Assembly (NCBI RefSeq): GCF_004803815.1
Contig: NZ_CP012544.1
Coordinates: forward strand, 744,001-808,000
DNA length: 64,000 bases
DNA from: Campylobacter showae
GTDB lineage: Bacteria > Campylobacterota > Campylobacteria > Campylobacterales > Campylobacteraceae
Reading direction: 5' to 3'
A model generated the notes under the pieces. It was not told where the DNA came from, did no database searches, and saw only the letters and a program-made list of their open reading frames with translations. Below, piece after piece: positions 8,744 to 17,395 of the stretch (position 1 is the first letter of the stretch; the number at the start of each line of letters is the position of its first letter). The translations under genes and the position numbers were made by a program.

Positions 8744-11700
8744 TCTATTCTCTTGCTTGGTTTATTTATGATATTATTTAGCCTGCCGCCGCCTCGCGTA
8801 CCCACGACATTACCTACGCCTACGTCCGTTCCGTTTTCATCTAGCGCTTGTCCTCCCCAGTTTACGTTATTTGACGTAAAGTTAACGGTAAAGCGATTTA
8901 CGGCAGCCAAAGCATTTATCGGGTCAAATATAAGCCAACTTGAGGCAGGCATACTGATCACGTCCGTACCTACTATGGTGCTTGATAGCCCCATGTTGCC
9001 TATTCCGTTTGCCGGAATCGGAGTGGCCGGAGCTATAGTAGTCGTAGCAGCGCCTGCTAGTGCCCCGCTCGTTCCTTGAGCTAAATTTGTATGAGCCGCA
9101 TTTACAAACCAATTACTCGCTTGCGGTAGCTGAGTGCCTGCGGCTAGAGCATATATGGCGTTATTGCAAGCGTTACAATATATGCCGTAGTATAGATTTT
9201 CGTTAAATCCCGCTTGCGGTCCGGTGTATGTCGGCGCATATACCCTGCCGTAGTAAAACTGCGTTGTACTGACGACGGTAGGTTTTGCGTATGCAGCGCC
9301 GGCTACGGAGTCTGTATCCGATATATTGCCTATCGTTAAGTTTTGGTTGCTTAAAGTAAATGGATTTTTAGGTATATTTACGCTTCTTGCAAAATTTAGC
9401 CTTACAGTTACAGGTGCCGTGCCGCCGTTAAAAGCGTTGGCGTTTACGCTATATGCGCCATTGTTTGCTACGGCGTTTACTTTTCTTACGAAACTAGGCG
9501 GATTGTTATCAAAAAATATAATTGCATCTCGAATATCTGCAAGCGTCGCCACGCCGCCGTTGTTTGTTCTAAAGTCGCCTAAAATTTGATCTATCCCCAA
9601 GGTAAAGCTATTGTTTCTAGAATAGCAACCGGCACGGTATAGCGTAGCAGCCGTCCTGGCAGCATCGCCCAATCTAGCCGTTAGATTAAACGTTACGTTT
9701 GCTCCCATAGGCGCGACGTTTGACATATATGTCATATTTCCGCCGGCAAAGTTAGTTACGGTTAAATTCTGCGCCGCTATATCATTTGGTACGAATAGCA
9801 AATTTTGCTCGCCTCTAGTTTGGGTATCACAACCTATCTTGCCATTTGCGTCTTCTGTCGTGGTATCGCTATCTGTTATGCAGTCGCTAGGATTGCCGCC
9901 GGTGCCTCTATCTACGTTTGTCCACTTCGTATCTTTGGCGTGTATGGCGACATGCCCTATATTTGGATATACGAAGTCGCTAGTAGCGCCGCCGCCTTGG
10001 GATATTTTTATTTCTCCTAGTCCGTTAGTGGTATCGGCTTCTAGGTTTATACCGTTTAAAAACGTAAAACCGTCGGTGCAAGTTGCCGGAACTAGAGTCG
10101 ATCTTCTAAGCGTAATAGGTTTTATATTTGTCGAGTAGTTGGCTGCCGTATTGTTTTCATTATCTATGGCTTGTACCCATATATTTTTATACGCTCGTCC
10201 TCCGACCATGTTTCCAAAATTTGTCGAATTAGTGGTACTGTTGTAAATTCTCAGCTCCTTCGGCCTTATCGAAAACGAATCGGAACTACAAACTTTGTGG
10301 TCTATATTTTTTGCGTCTTTATATGAAAGTCTAAATATCAAATTTGGATAAGCTTTTTTGATCAAGATATTTTTTAGATCTATTATGCTTTTGCTGGCCA
10401 GGTCTGTTTTTAGTACTCGAATCGCTTGGCCGCCTTCGATTACGCTTGGTGCATTGTTGCAAGGTTTATTTGCTTCTATTACGTCTACGTAAACGTCGTT
10501 GGCAAAGTTAAAATCGTCAAGCTCTTTAACCTCGTTGCCGTTTTTTTCGCTTATGAATAAATTTACTAATTTAACATCAAATTTTCTTGCGGCAAGTTGA
10601 GTGAATAAATTTTCCGAATTACCCAATGCGCCGAATTTTTTATTTACAACTTTTGATGCTATACTTCCTACTCTTAGTTGATATTTTGTTTCGGTGCACT
10701 CTTCGATAGCGCCCTTATACACTAGCTTTATGCTAGGATTTTCAAAATTTGCGGTATATGAATTTCTAGCAAAAGCCTCTCCGAGTACCGTATCAAATTG
10801 TATAAAGGCTTGGTTACTACTTCCTATAGTACCGCCGTTGCCTCCACCGGCGCCTTGACCGACTAGGAATTTTAGCTTACCTGAGGCATAAGTTTGCAAA
10901 TTTGTATTATCTGGGTTTTTATCTCCGGCTCCTACCGCAAATGTCGATCCTCTTCCAACATTAGGTCTTATAAATGTAGTATTGTTTACATAGGTCGAAT
11001 TTTTTGGATCTAGCGCAGTGTTTACAGATAATTTTTGTGCTTCTTCGTTTCCGTTGTTTACTATTTGAAGCCTAACTCTTAGCGTATCCCCTTTTTTTGC
11101 GATAGTTTTGTTGCTGGCATTGGTGCTAACCGGTTCAAAGTCTTGTTCGCTAGTTTTATTTTTGTCCCTAACATATAGAGTTTCTATATAACATACTTTC
11201 GGTACATACAGATCGGTAGAAAACGCCAGCATACCCACGGTGGCTTCGTCGCCTTGTAGGCTACCACCAGGTCTTTTGATTATTTTTGCAGTTAGCCGTA
11301 TGTCGGCAGACGTTTGTTTATTGGTAAGTTTTCCGGTAATATCGTATGTATCTAAATCCATACTCGCGTTATATTTTTTGCTAGGGTTTAAATGCTTATT
11401 AAATTTAGATATAGTGGAGTTAAACTGGTCGCCTTTTTGATTTAGGGTGTTGTCAAATATTGAGCTATACGTCGAGTAGCTATCTTTTCTAATCTCTATG
11501 TCTTCAGCCGAGATCTCGCTCGCTGCGCCGAATGAAAGAGTGGTAAGAGAGGAAACTACCGCACCGTTCACTGGAGTATAAAAGCCGCTAACCGTTATGT
11601 CTGCGCTTCTGCTAGCTCCCTTGTTTAAATCTAGCGGCGTTAGTAGCTTGATGCCGTCAAATATATTGACGCCTTTGGGTTTTATTTTTTTACCGTCTTT

Positions 11701-12579
11701 GCTACCAAAGTCATATACGATAACTAGCGCCCATCCTCCGTATCTAGGGGATTGTAGATTGTTAAACCATTTACCGTCGGTGTATGAATATAGGCCCGGA
11801 GGTATTCCATCATGAGTTTTTATATTTCCTGCGCTAAAAGTTCTGCTTGCTACGGTATTTCCTAGGGACTCTTTTACTAGCTCGGTAACATCAGCGCTTG
11901 TTTGATATTGAAATCTCATGCCCCTACTTGAGAGCGACCCAAACCAAAACGTATCTTTTTCGTGTGCGGTAATATTATAGTATCCTTTTGGTGTTCCGAA
12001 TCTTATCGTATTGAAGTTTTTTATCGTATCAAAGTATTTATCTCTAGCCGTGTTATCGTTTGAAATACTCCAACCTAAAGAAAAACTTCCGGCCCAATAA
12101 AGTCTAGCATAAACAATTCTTTTTCCTACTATATCATTTGCTATGCTTGCTCCGTCGGTATTTTTCCTATCGGAAAAGTCAAAAGTCGCTTTTGATGAGT
12201 TTAAGCTATAGCTTGTATCCTCTTTTTCAAATACAACATTTGTAATGGACGTATGTATCGTAGTGGAACTTAAAATAGGCCTGTAATTATAGCCGTATCC
12301 TTGAGAGCTATTGCCTACGGTTCTTAATACGGAGGCCCCGATAGTCTCTATATCGCCGTATATTATCTTTCTTTCTTCTAGTCTTTTAATGCCGTACTGG
12401 TCTATTACCTCTTCATTTATGACTCTTTTTTGAAGGTTGGCGGTTTCTTTATTGTCTAAATATCTGCCAGATGATGCGGAAGCTAAATTATGTTCCAGAT
12501 AATTTTTATCTTTTACTGCAAAGGCGCTACTTGCGCTTAGTAAAAAAATCATAACTAGAAAAAAATTAGAATTTTTCAC
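8737..12579 (-). CDS. Large exported protein with DUF11-like domain, probable pilus/pseudopilus tip or surface protein
   Basis: I start it at GTG 12579, preceded by AAGGAAAACCAA, giving 1280 residues with a signal peptide (KNSNFFLVMIFLLSASSAFA). The upstream ATG at 12663 would run 28 residues through the fliW 3' end and mask the signal. The N-terminal third carries the pattern seen in secreted DUF11 proteins: VYARLYWAGSF, then DVTELVKESLG and GGWALVIVYDFGS with NIFDGIKLL. A DUF11-like module follows around residues 500-570 (KKGDTLRVRLQIVNNGNEEAQ). The C-terminal half is N/T/A-rich with scattered cysteines and no membrane anchor or LPXTG. It heads an operon with three prepilins, the place PilY1 occupies in PilY1-minor pilin clusters, though I see no PilY1 sequence motif. 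Confidence 0.8.
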   Translation of the reverse strand: MKNSNFFLVMIFLLSASSAFAVKDKNYLEHNLASASSGRYLDNKETANLQKRVINEEVIDQYGIKRLEERKIIYGDIETIGASVLRTVGNSSQGYGYNYRPILSSTTIHTSITNVVFEKEDTSYSLNSSKATFDFSDRKNTDGASIANDIVGKRIVYARLYWAGSFSLGWSISNDNTARDKYFDTIKNFNTIRFGTPKGYYNITAHEKDTFWFGSLSSRGMRFQYQTSADVTELVKESLGNTVASRTFSAGNIKTHDGIPPGLYSYTDGKWFNNLQSPRYGGWALVIVYDFGSKDGKKIKPKGVNIFDGIKLLTPLDLNKGASRSADITVSGFYTPVNGAVVSSLTTLSFGAASEISAEDIEIRKDSYSTYSSIFDNTLNQKGDQFNSTISKFNKHLNPSKKYNASMDLDTYDITGKLTNKQTSADIRLTAKIIKRPGGSLQGDEATVGMLAFSTDLYVPKVCYIETLYVRDKNKTSEQDFEPVSTNASNKTIAKKGDTLRVRLQIVNNGNEEAQKLSVNTALDPKNSTYVNNTTFIRPNVGRGSTFAVGAGDKNPDNTNLQTYASGKLKFLVGQGAGGGNGGTIGSSNQAFIQFDTVLGEAFARNSYTANFENPSIKLVYKGAIEECTETKYQLRVGSIASKVVNKKFGALGNSENLFTQLAARKFDVKLVNLFISEKNGNEVKELDDFNFANDVYVDVIEANKPCNNAPSVIEGGQAIRVLKTDLASKSIIDLKNILIKKAYPNLIFRLSYKDAKNIDHKVCSSDSFSIRPKELRIYNSTTNSTNFGNMVGGRAYKNIWVQAIDNENNTAANYSTNIKPITLRRSTLVPATCTDGFTFLNGINLEADTTNGLGEIKISQGGGATSDFVYPNIGHVAIHAKDTKWTNVDRGTGGNPSDCITDSDTTTEDANGKIGCDTQTRGEQNLLFVPNDIAAQNLTVTNFAGGNMTYMSNVAPMGANVTFNLTARLGDAARTAATLYRAGCYSRNNSFTLGIDQILGDFRTNNGGVATLADIRDAIIFFDNNPPSFVRKVNAVANNGAYSVNANAFNGGTAPVTVRLNFARSVNIPKNPFTLSNQNLTIGNISDTDSVAGAAYAKPTVVSTTQFYYGRVYAPTYTGPQAGFNENLYYGIYCNACNNAIYALAAGTQLPQASNWFVNAAHTNLAQGTSGALAGAATTTIAPATPIPANGIGNMGLSSTIVGTDVISMPASSWLIFDPINALAAVNRFTVNFTSNNVNWGGQALDENGTDVGVGNVVGTRGGGRLNNIINKPSKRIEW

Positions 12580-12598
12580 TTGGTTTTCCTTAAAATTT

Positions 12599-12982
12599 TT
12601 ACTTCTCAATAAAATCCGAAATTTTTTCAGCCTGTTTATACATCGGATAAGCCCATGCGTCAAGTACTACCTGCGAGAGCGTCATATTTGTCATATTGCA
12701 AACGATAGGAGCGATGAAATTTACCGTCGATGTCTCGATCGGGGTGCTAACGACCATAATATTATAAATCCTTAGCTCGCTTTTGTCGTTTATGTCCATC
12801 AGCTCCTGATAGTACGTCGGTATCTCAAATTCGTAATTTCTCAAGGCATACGGATTTATCGCGGTGAAAGATGTATCGTCGTCCTTGCTTTGAAGCTTTA
12901 TGAAAAATTGATCCAGTTCTTTTAATTCATAACTTTTAATATGTTCAAAGCCTAAAATCGGACTTTTGACTTGAAAAATCAT
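12599..12982 (-). CDS. fliW: Flagellar assembly factor FliW
   Basis: FliW binds flagellin and antagonises CsrA, coupling flagellin export to flaA translation. The 127-residue product starting at ATG 12982 ([12 protein letters not shown]) follows AAGGAGATATAT; the longer frame from 13030 has no such site. Sequence features are the N-terminal beta strands, the [12 protein letters not shown] segment, and the conserved core [19 protein letters not shown]. Length is typical. It lies 19 bases upstream of the large exported protein gene on the same strand, so transcription may continue into the pilin operon. In C. jejuni fliW is next to bamD and lon as here (from memory). Confidence 0.93.
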   Translation of the reverse strand: MIFQVKSPILGFEHIKSYELKELDQFFIKLQSKDDDTSFTAINPYALRNYEFEIPTYYQELMDINDKSELRIYNIMVVSTPIETSTVNFIAPIVCNMTNMTLSQVVLDAWAYPMYKQAEKISDFIEK

Positions 12983-13091
12983 ATATATCTCCTTAATTAA
13001 ATATTTACTTTTTACGCGAATTGTATCCAAAATTTCCTATTTTTAAGCATAAAATGAAATCAAATTTACCGAAAAGCAATAAAAACAATGG

Positions 13092-13097
13092 TAAAAT
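13092..13097 (+). promoter_or_regulatory. Likely -10 element for bamD-lon
   Basis: GGTAAAATAG with TAAAAT at 13092-13097 lies 37 bases before the bamD ATG, in an AT-rich stretch between divergent fliW and bamD. Confidence 0.4.
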
Positions 13098-13133
13098 AGT
13101 CCGTTTTAAAAAATTTAAAATTTAAGGGAACGT

Positions 13134-13781
13134 ATGAAAAATTTGATCAAATTTTTATCTGCGGTATTTTTTGTTTGTTTAATTGGCGGTTGTGCCGACA
13201 AATACACCGAGCTTTATAATCTAACGCCCGACCAGTGGTACTCTGAGATCATCGGCGATATCAAAAATCGTGACCTAGAAAGCGCCGACAAACACTATAC
13301 GGCGATGTCTAGCGAGCATGTAGCTAGCCCGCTTTTGGAGCAAATTTTACTGATACTAGCTCAAGCTCACGCTAACGACGAAGAGTATCTGATGGCGAAT
13401 TTTTACCTTGACGAATACCTCAAAAGATACGGCGACGGTGGCCCTAGGAGCGAATTTGCGCAGTATCTAAAAATAAAAGCGAATTTTGACTCATTCTCGC
13501 AACCCAATCGCAACCAAAAGCTAATGCAAGACAGCATCGCCGAGATAGAAAAATTTCTCTACATATACCCAAACACACAGTATCGCCCGCTGATCGAAAC
13601 TATGCTGGTTAAATTTAAGCTCGCGATCTACAACCTGGACGTGCAGATAGCCGATCTATATGAGCGCACTGGCAGGGATGAGTCGGCGCAAATTTATAAA
13701 GAAAAGGTCCAGGCATCGCCGCTAAACGACGCAAATATCGTGCTTCCGCAGCTTCCTTGGTATAGAAAAATGTTTGAATAG
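13134..13781 (+). CDS. bamD: Outer membrane protein assembly lipoprotein BamD
   Basis: Lipoprotein component of the BAM complex that inserts beta-barrel proteins in the outer membrane. The 215-residue product has a lipoprotein signal (MKNLIKFLSAVFFVCLIGGC, lipobox LIGGC with Cys20) and TPR-like helices: AMSSEHVASPLLEQILLILAQAHANDEEYLMANFYLDEYLKRYG, then EIEKFLYIYPNTQYRP, the YfiO/ComL signature. The start ATG follows AAGGGAACGT. It ends 9 bases before lon. Slightly shorter than E. coli BamD, usual for this group. Confidence 0.92.
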   Translation: MKNLIKFLSAVFFVCLIGGCADKYTELYNLTPDQWYSEIIGDIKNRDLESADKHYTAMSSEHVASPLLEQILLILAQAHANDEEYLMANFYLDEYLKRYGDGGPRSEFAQYLKIKANFDSFSQPNRNQKLMQDSIAEIEKFLYIYPNTQYRPLIETMLVKFKLAIYNLDVQIADLYERTGRDESAQIYKEKVQASPLNDANIVLPQLPWYRKMFE

Positions 13782-13790
13782 GAGCTAAAT

Positions 13791-16217
13791 TTGCAAATTT
13801 ACGAATCAAAAATGTTCCCCGCCCAGCTACCCGTTATCGTCGAGGACGAGCTATTTTTATATCCTTTTATGATCACGCCGCTTTTTTTGAGCGACGAGGA
13901 AAATATCGAAGCGCTAAATTTAGCCCTCGAGTCGCAAAGCCCAATCCTGGTCGTGCCGACGAAAGCGCAAAATGAAGGCGTACGAGAATTTGACTCCATC
14001 TATGACGCCGGCGTCATAGGCACTGTGATGAGGCGAGTGCCGCTACCAGACGGTAGAGTGAAAATTTTATTTCAAGGCACTAGCAAAGGCCGTATAGTCT
14101 CAAAAGTATCCTCAAAGCCGCTGCAAGCCATCGTAGACGTACTACATGAAAAAAGACCCGAAAATACCAAAAGCGACGCGCTACTAACCGTGCTTCGCGA
14201 AAAGGTGCGAGATCTGGCCGCACTTAGCCACTTTTTTCCGCCCGATCTTTTAAAAACGATAGAGGAGAGTGCCGAGCCTAGCCGCGTTTGCGATCTGATT
14301 TTAAGTTCGCTAAGGCTAAAGAAAAAAACGGCGTACGAGTTTTTTATCGAGGAAAATTTGGAGCAAAAGCTACTAAAGCTCATCGACTATGTCATCGAGG
14401 AGATCGAGGCAAACAAGCTCCAGCGCGAGATAAAAAACAAAGTCCACTCAAGGATCGATAAGGTAAATAAGGAGTATTTTCTAAAAGAGCAGCTAAAACA
14501 GATCCAGCAAGAGCTCGGCTCAGACACGAGCCGCGAAGAGGAGATCGAGGAGTACCGCAAAAAACTAGAAGCTAAGAAAAAATTTATGGGAGAGGACGCG
14601 TATAAGGAGATAAAAAAACAGATCGACAAGCTGGCTCGCATGCATCCGGACTCCGCCGACGCCAACACGACGCAAAGCTACCTCGACTGGGTCGTGGAGG
14701 TGCCGTTTGAAAACCTGGCCAACAAAAAGCTAAGCGTGCAAGAGGTCGCAAAGCAGCTAAACGCCGATCACTACGGGCTTGAGAGGCCAAAAGATAGGAT
14801 AGAGGAGTACTTTGCTCTGCGCGAGCTTTTGCAGCTACGAGGCATCGCGGGTAAGGTAAATAACGGCGCGATACTATGCTTTGCGGGACCTCCGGGCGTC
14901 GGTAAAACGAGCCTGGCAAACTCTATCGCAAAGGCGCTAAAGCGCGAGCTGGTACGCGTGGCTTTGGGCGGCCTTGAGGACGTAAACGAGTTGCGCGGAC
15001 ATCGCCGCACCTACATAGGCGCAATGCCCGGTCGTATCGTGCAAGGGCTGATAGAGGCAAAACAGATGAATCCCGTCATCGTGCTAGACGAGATCGACAA
15101 GGTCGGCAGGAGCTTTCGCGGAGATCCGACTGCGGTACTGCTGGAGATCCTAGACCCTGAGCAAAATAACAAATTTAGAGATTATTATTTAAATTTTAAT
15201 ATCGACCTTAGCAAGGTCGTTTTTGTTGCGACGGCAAACGATGTGAGCGCCATACCACCAGCACTTCGCGATAGGATGGAGTTTATCGAGCTTAGCTCAT
15301 ACACCCCGCAGGAAAAATTTGAGATCGCTAAAAAATATCTAATCCCCCAAGAGCTAAAAAAACACGGCCTAAAGCCCGGCGAAGTGACTCTAGGCAAAGA
15401 CGTGCTAAGCCTCATCATATCAGACTACACGCGAGAAAGCGGTGTGCGAAATCTACGCCGCCGACTGGCCGATATCTTTAGAAAGGCGGCAAAAAGGCTA
15501 CTGGGGGGCGAGGCGCAAAAGATAACCGTAACGACTAAAAATTTGAGCGAATTTTTAGAAAAGAAGGTTTATGAGATCGAGCATGCCGACAAAAAGCCCC
15601 AGATCGGCCAGGTAAACGGGCTAGCGTGGACGAGCGTGGGCGGCGACGTGCTAAAGATCGAAGCTATCCGCATACAGGGTAAAGGCGGTCTGCAGATCAC
15701 CGGGTCATTGGGTGACGTGATGAAGGAGAGCGCATATATCGCATTTAGCCTCGTTAAAGTGCTGATCGACGCTAAAAAGATAAAAGTGCCTGCTAAAATC
15801 ATCCCGAGCCTGCCGGACGACGTCAAAGATGGCGTAAAAAAAGAGCCTAGCGCTAGCGAAGTGTATCGCCGTTATGACTTGCACATTCACGTGCCAGAGG
15901 GCGCCACGCCAAAAGACGGACCGAGTGCAGGTATCACGATGGTGACGGCGATCGCCTCGATCCTAACGGATACCAAAGTGCGAAGCGACGTGGCGATGAC
16001 GGGCGAGATCACGCTCAGCGGCCGCGTGCTACCTATCGGCGGGCTAAAAGAAAAGCTCATCGCCGCGCATAAGGCCGGCATCAAAACCGCTCTGATACCG
16101 CGCAAAAACTATGAGCGCGATCTAGGCGACATACCGCAAGACGTCAAAAACGATATGCAAATCATCCCCGTGGACGTCATCGAAGACGTGCTGAAAAATG
16201 CGTTCGTCACAAAATAA
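13791..16217 (+). CDS. lon: ATP-dependent protease Lon
   Basis: Cytosolic AAA+ serine protease for misfolded and regulatory proteins. I start at TTG 13791 because GGAG at 13781-13784 lies 6 bases before it; ATG 13812 is a less supported alternative. The 808 residues contain the N-terminal LAN domain ([21 protein letters not shown]), a coiled-coil linker (about 190-280), Walker [10 protein letters not shown] (about 365), Walker [11 protein letters not shown], sensor and arginine-finger region, and the C-terminal protease domain with the serine of DGPSAGITM and the lysine in [15 protein letters not shown]. Complete. Follows bamD closely and probably shares its promoter. Confidence 0.98.
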   Translation: MQIYESKMFPAQLPVIVEDELFLYPFMITPLFLSDEENIEALNLALESQSPILVVPTKAQNEGVREFDSIYDAGVIGTVMRRVPLPDGRVKILFQGTSKGRIVSKVSSKPLQAIVDVLHEKRPENTKSDALLTVLREKVRDLAALSHFFPPDLLKTIEESAEPSRVCDLILSSLRLKKKTAYEFFIEENLEQKLLKLIDYVIEEIEANKLQREIKNKVHSRIDKVNKEYFLKEQLKQIQQELGSDTSREEEIEEYRKKLEAKKKFMGEDAYKEIKKQIDKLARMHPDSADANTTQSYLDWVVEVPFENLANKKLSVQEVAKQLNADHYGLERPKDRIEEYFALRELLQLRGIAGKVNNGAILCFAGPPGVGKTSLANSIAKALKRELVRVALGGLEDVNELRGHRRTYIGAMPGRIVQGLIEAKQMNPVIVLDEIDKVGRSFRGDPTAVLLEILDPEQNNKFRDYYLNFNIDLSKVVFVATANDVSAIPPALRDRMEFIELSSYTPQEKFEIAKKYLIPQELKKHGLKPGEVTLGKDVLSLIISDYTRESGVRNLRRRLADIFRKAAKRLLGGEAQKITVTTKNLSEFLEKKVYEIEHADKKPQIGQVNGLAWTSVGGDVLKIEAIRIQGKGGLQITGSLGDVMKESAYIAFSLVKVLIDAKKIKVPAKIIPSLPDDVKDGVKKEPSASEVYRRYDLHIHVPEGATPKDGPSAGITMVTAIASILTDTKVRSDVAMTGEITLSGRVLPIGGLKEKLIAAHKAGIKTALIPRKNYERDLGDIPQDVKNDMQIIPVDVIEDVLKNAFVTK

Positions 16218-16232
16218 CTACTAAATTTGATT

Positions 16233-16262
16233 AAATTTAGCCTCGGTAGTGGGGCTAAATTT
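16233..16262 (+). terminator. Probable lon terminator
   Basis: A perfect 10-bp stem (16233-16242 with 16253-16262) begins 16 bases after the lon stop and is followed by TTCTACTTTA, a poor T tract. The arms contain the AAATTTAGCC word. Confidence 0.55.
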
Positions 16263-16263
16263 C

Positions 16264-16520
16264 TACTTTAATATCATCAATTTACGATTAAAATTTCATT
16301 TATGATCAAGAAAATTTAAAATTTTTGTATAGCACAAACGCCATGATTTTACCGATATTCTTAAAAGTAGCGAGCATGGCGCAACAGAGTTTGCATTCAG
16401 CAATCTTAAAGACAGAAAAAGACTATATAGCGTTTTACTAAAATCGACAAGACGCTTTACAAACAATAGAACGAAATCGCCGCTAAAATTTACTTAAGTT
16501 TTATTGAGCGTGCGTATTTC
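16264..16520. other. Possible gene relic in lon-rpsR accessory region
   Basis: From about 16338 one forward frame is open for some 50 codons and reads protein-like (HDFTDILKSSEHGATEFAF, then NLKDRKRLYSVLLKSTRRF) but is preceded directly by a TAG and has no start codon or ribosome binding site. It may be the 3' fragment of a lost gene. I do not recognise the family. Confidence 0.25.
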
Positions 16521-16727
16521 TTAGTATTTGCTGTTTGCACGGGGATATAGGCTTGATTTAGCTGCGTTTGTCTCTTTGTTTGCTAGCATGGTTTGAAGCT
16601 TGGAAGATGGGATGGAAGGGTTAGTGGATTGTAGGGATTTAGCAAGGGAGGGGAAAGATACTGATTTGGCGGGTAGAGAGACGCCAAAAAAGTAAACGAT
16701 AAAAAACAAAAAAGATATCTTTCGCAA
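16521..16727 (-). CDS. Doubtful small ORF with signal-like N-terminus
   Basis: A 68-codon frame starting with TTG. The product begins RKISFLFFIVYFFGVSLPAKS, which looks like a signal peptide, followed by a serine- and lysine-rich tail. A weak GGGAAG lies 9 bases before the TTG. No family is recognised, and the signal-like part may be chance in AT-rich DNA. It could also be debris of the accessory patch. Confidence 0.25.
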   Translation of the reverse strand: MRKISFLFFIVYFFGVSLPAKSVSFPSLAKSLQSTNPSIPSSKLQTMLANKETNAAKSSLYPRANSKY

Positions 16728-16835
16728 AATCTACTTCCCTAACTATACTGAAATTTACGGCTAAATTTAATCACAATAATGTGGTTTAAAGCAGGCGGGG
16801 GTAAAATATGGGAACTTGAATTTGGGTGGGGTGAG

Positions 16836-17385
16836 ATGGAAAAAGATGATAACGAGTTTATGGATTTGCCTGAAAATATTAAGCTTGATGAGGATGAGTA
16901 CATCATCTGCCGATATAAAGGAAATCACGTCAAAGAGCACTTTGTTAGGTTTTTATTTGCCTTGCTTTGCATTGTAACATTTTTATATACATTGTTTTTT
17001 GGGCAAAATTTTGAGCAACAAAGCGCATTTGTAAAAGCATGTATTATTTTTTTGCATTTTACTGGTATATCTTTTTATAACCAATTGGATTCACAAAGGT
17101 CTATATTTAACAAATAAACATTTGATATCCTTTAATGGAAATAAATTTGACTTAGATTCCATATACATACTTGACACAAGCGCTCGTCAAAATAAAGAAT
17201 TTTGCGTATGCAACGGATGGAAAAATATCCTGGAAATTAAATGTTTAGAAGATGATATTAAACTAGATATATTTATATTTTCTTTAGTTGATATATCTGG
17301 AAATAAAAGTATTTTTAGATTTGGTCCAAAGGAGCTAAGAGCTAAAGCCGTAATCGATAATTCGGTTAGATTTAAATTAATATAA
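16836..17385 (+). pseudogene. Frameshifted small membrane protein with PH-like C-terminal domain
   Basis: Frame one starts at ATG 16836 (MEKDDNEFMDLPENIKLDEDE) behind a G-rich site and has a membrane segment (FLFALLCIVTFLYTLFF). It reaches a stop at 17117, but the reading continues sensibly in the +1 frame: LVYLFITNWIHKGLYLTNKHL, then ISFNGNKFDLDSIYILDTSA, ending at 17385. Removing one T from the 7-T run at 17047-17053 joins the two into about 183 residues with two membrane segments followed by a domain with the L-TNK-LI pattern of bacterial PH-like proteins. The function is unknown. AT-rich codon use differs from the neighbouring core genes. It sits 10 bases before the next damaged gene. Confidence 0.6.
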
Positions 17386-17395
17386 GGAGACAATA

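Noticed and set aside
12580-12663. Upstream ATG start for the large exoprotein
   Set aside because: It lies within the fliW 3' end, lacks a ribosome binding site and would place 28 residues before a good signal peptide; GTG 12579 is better.
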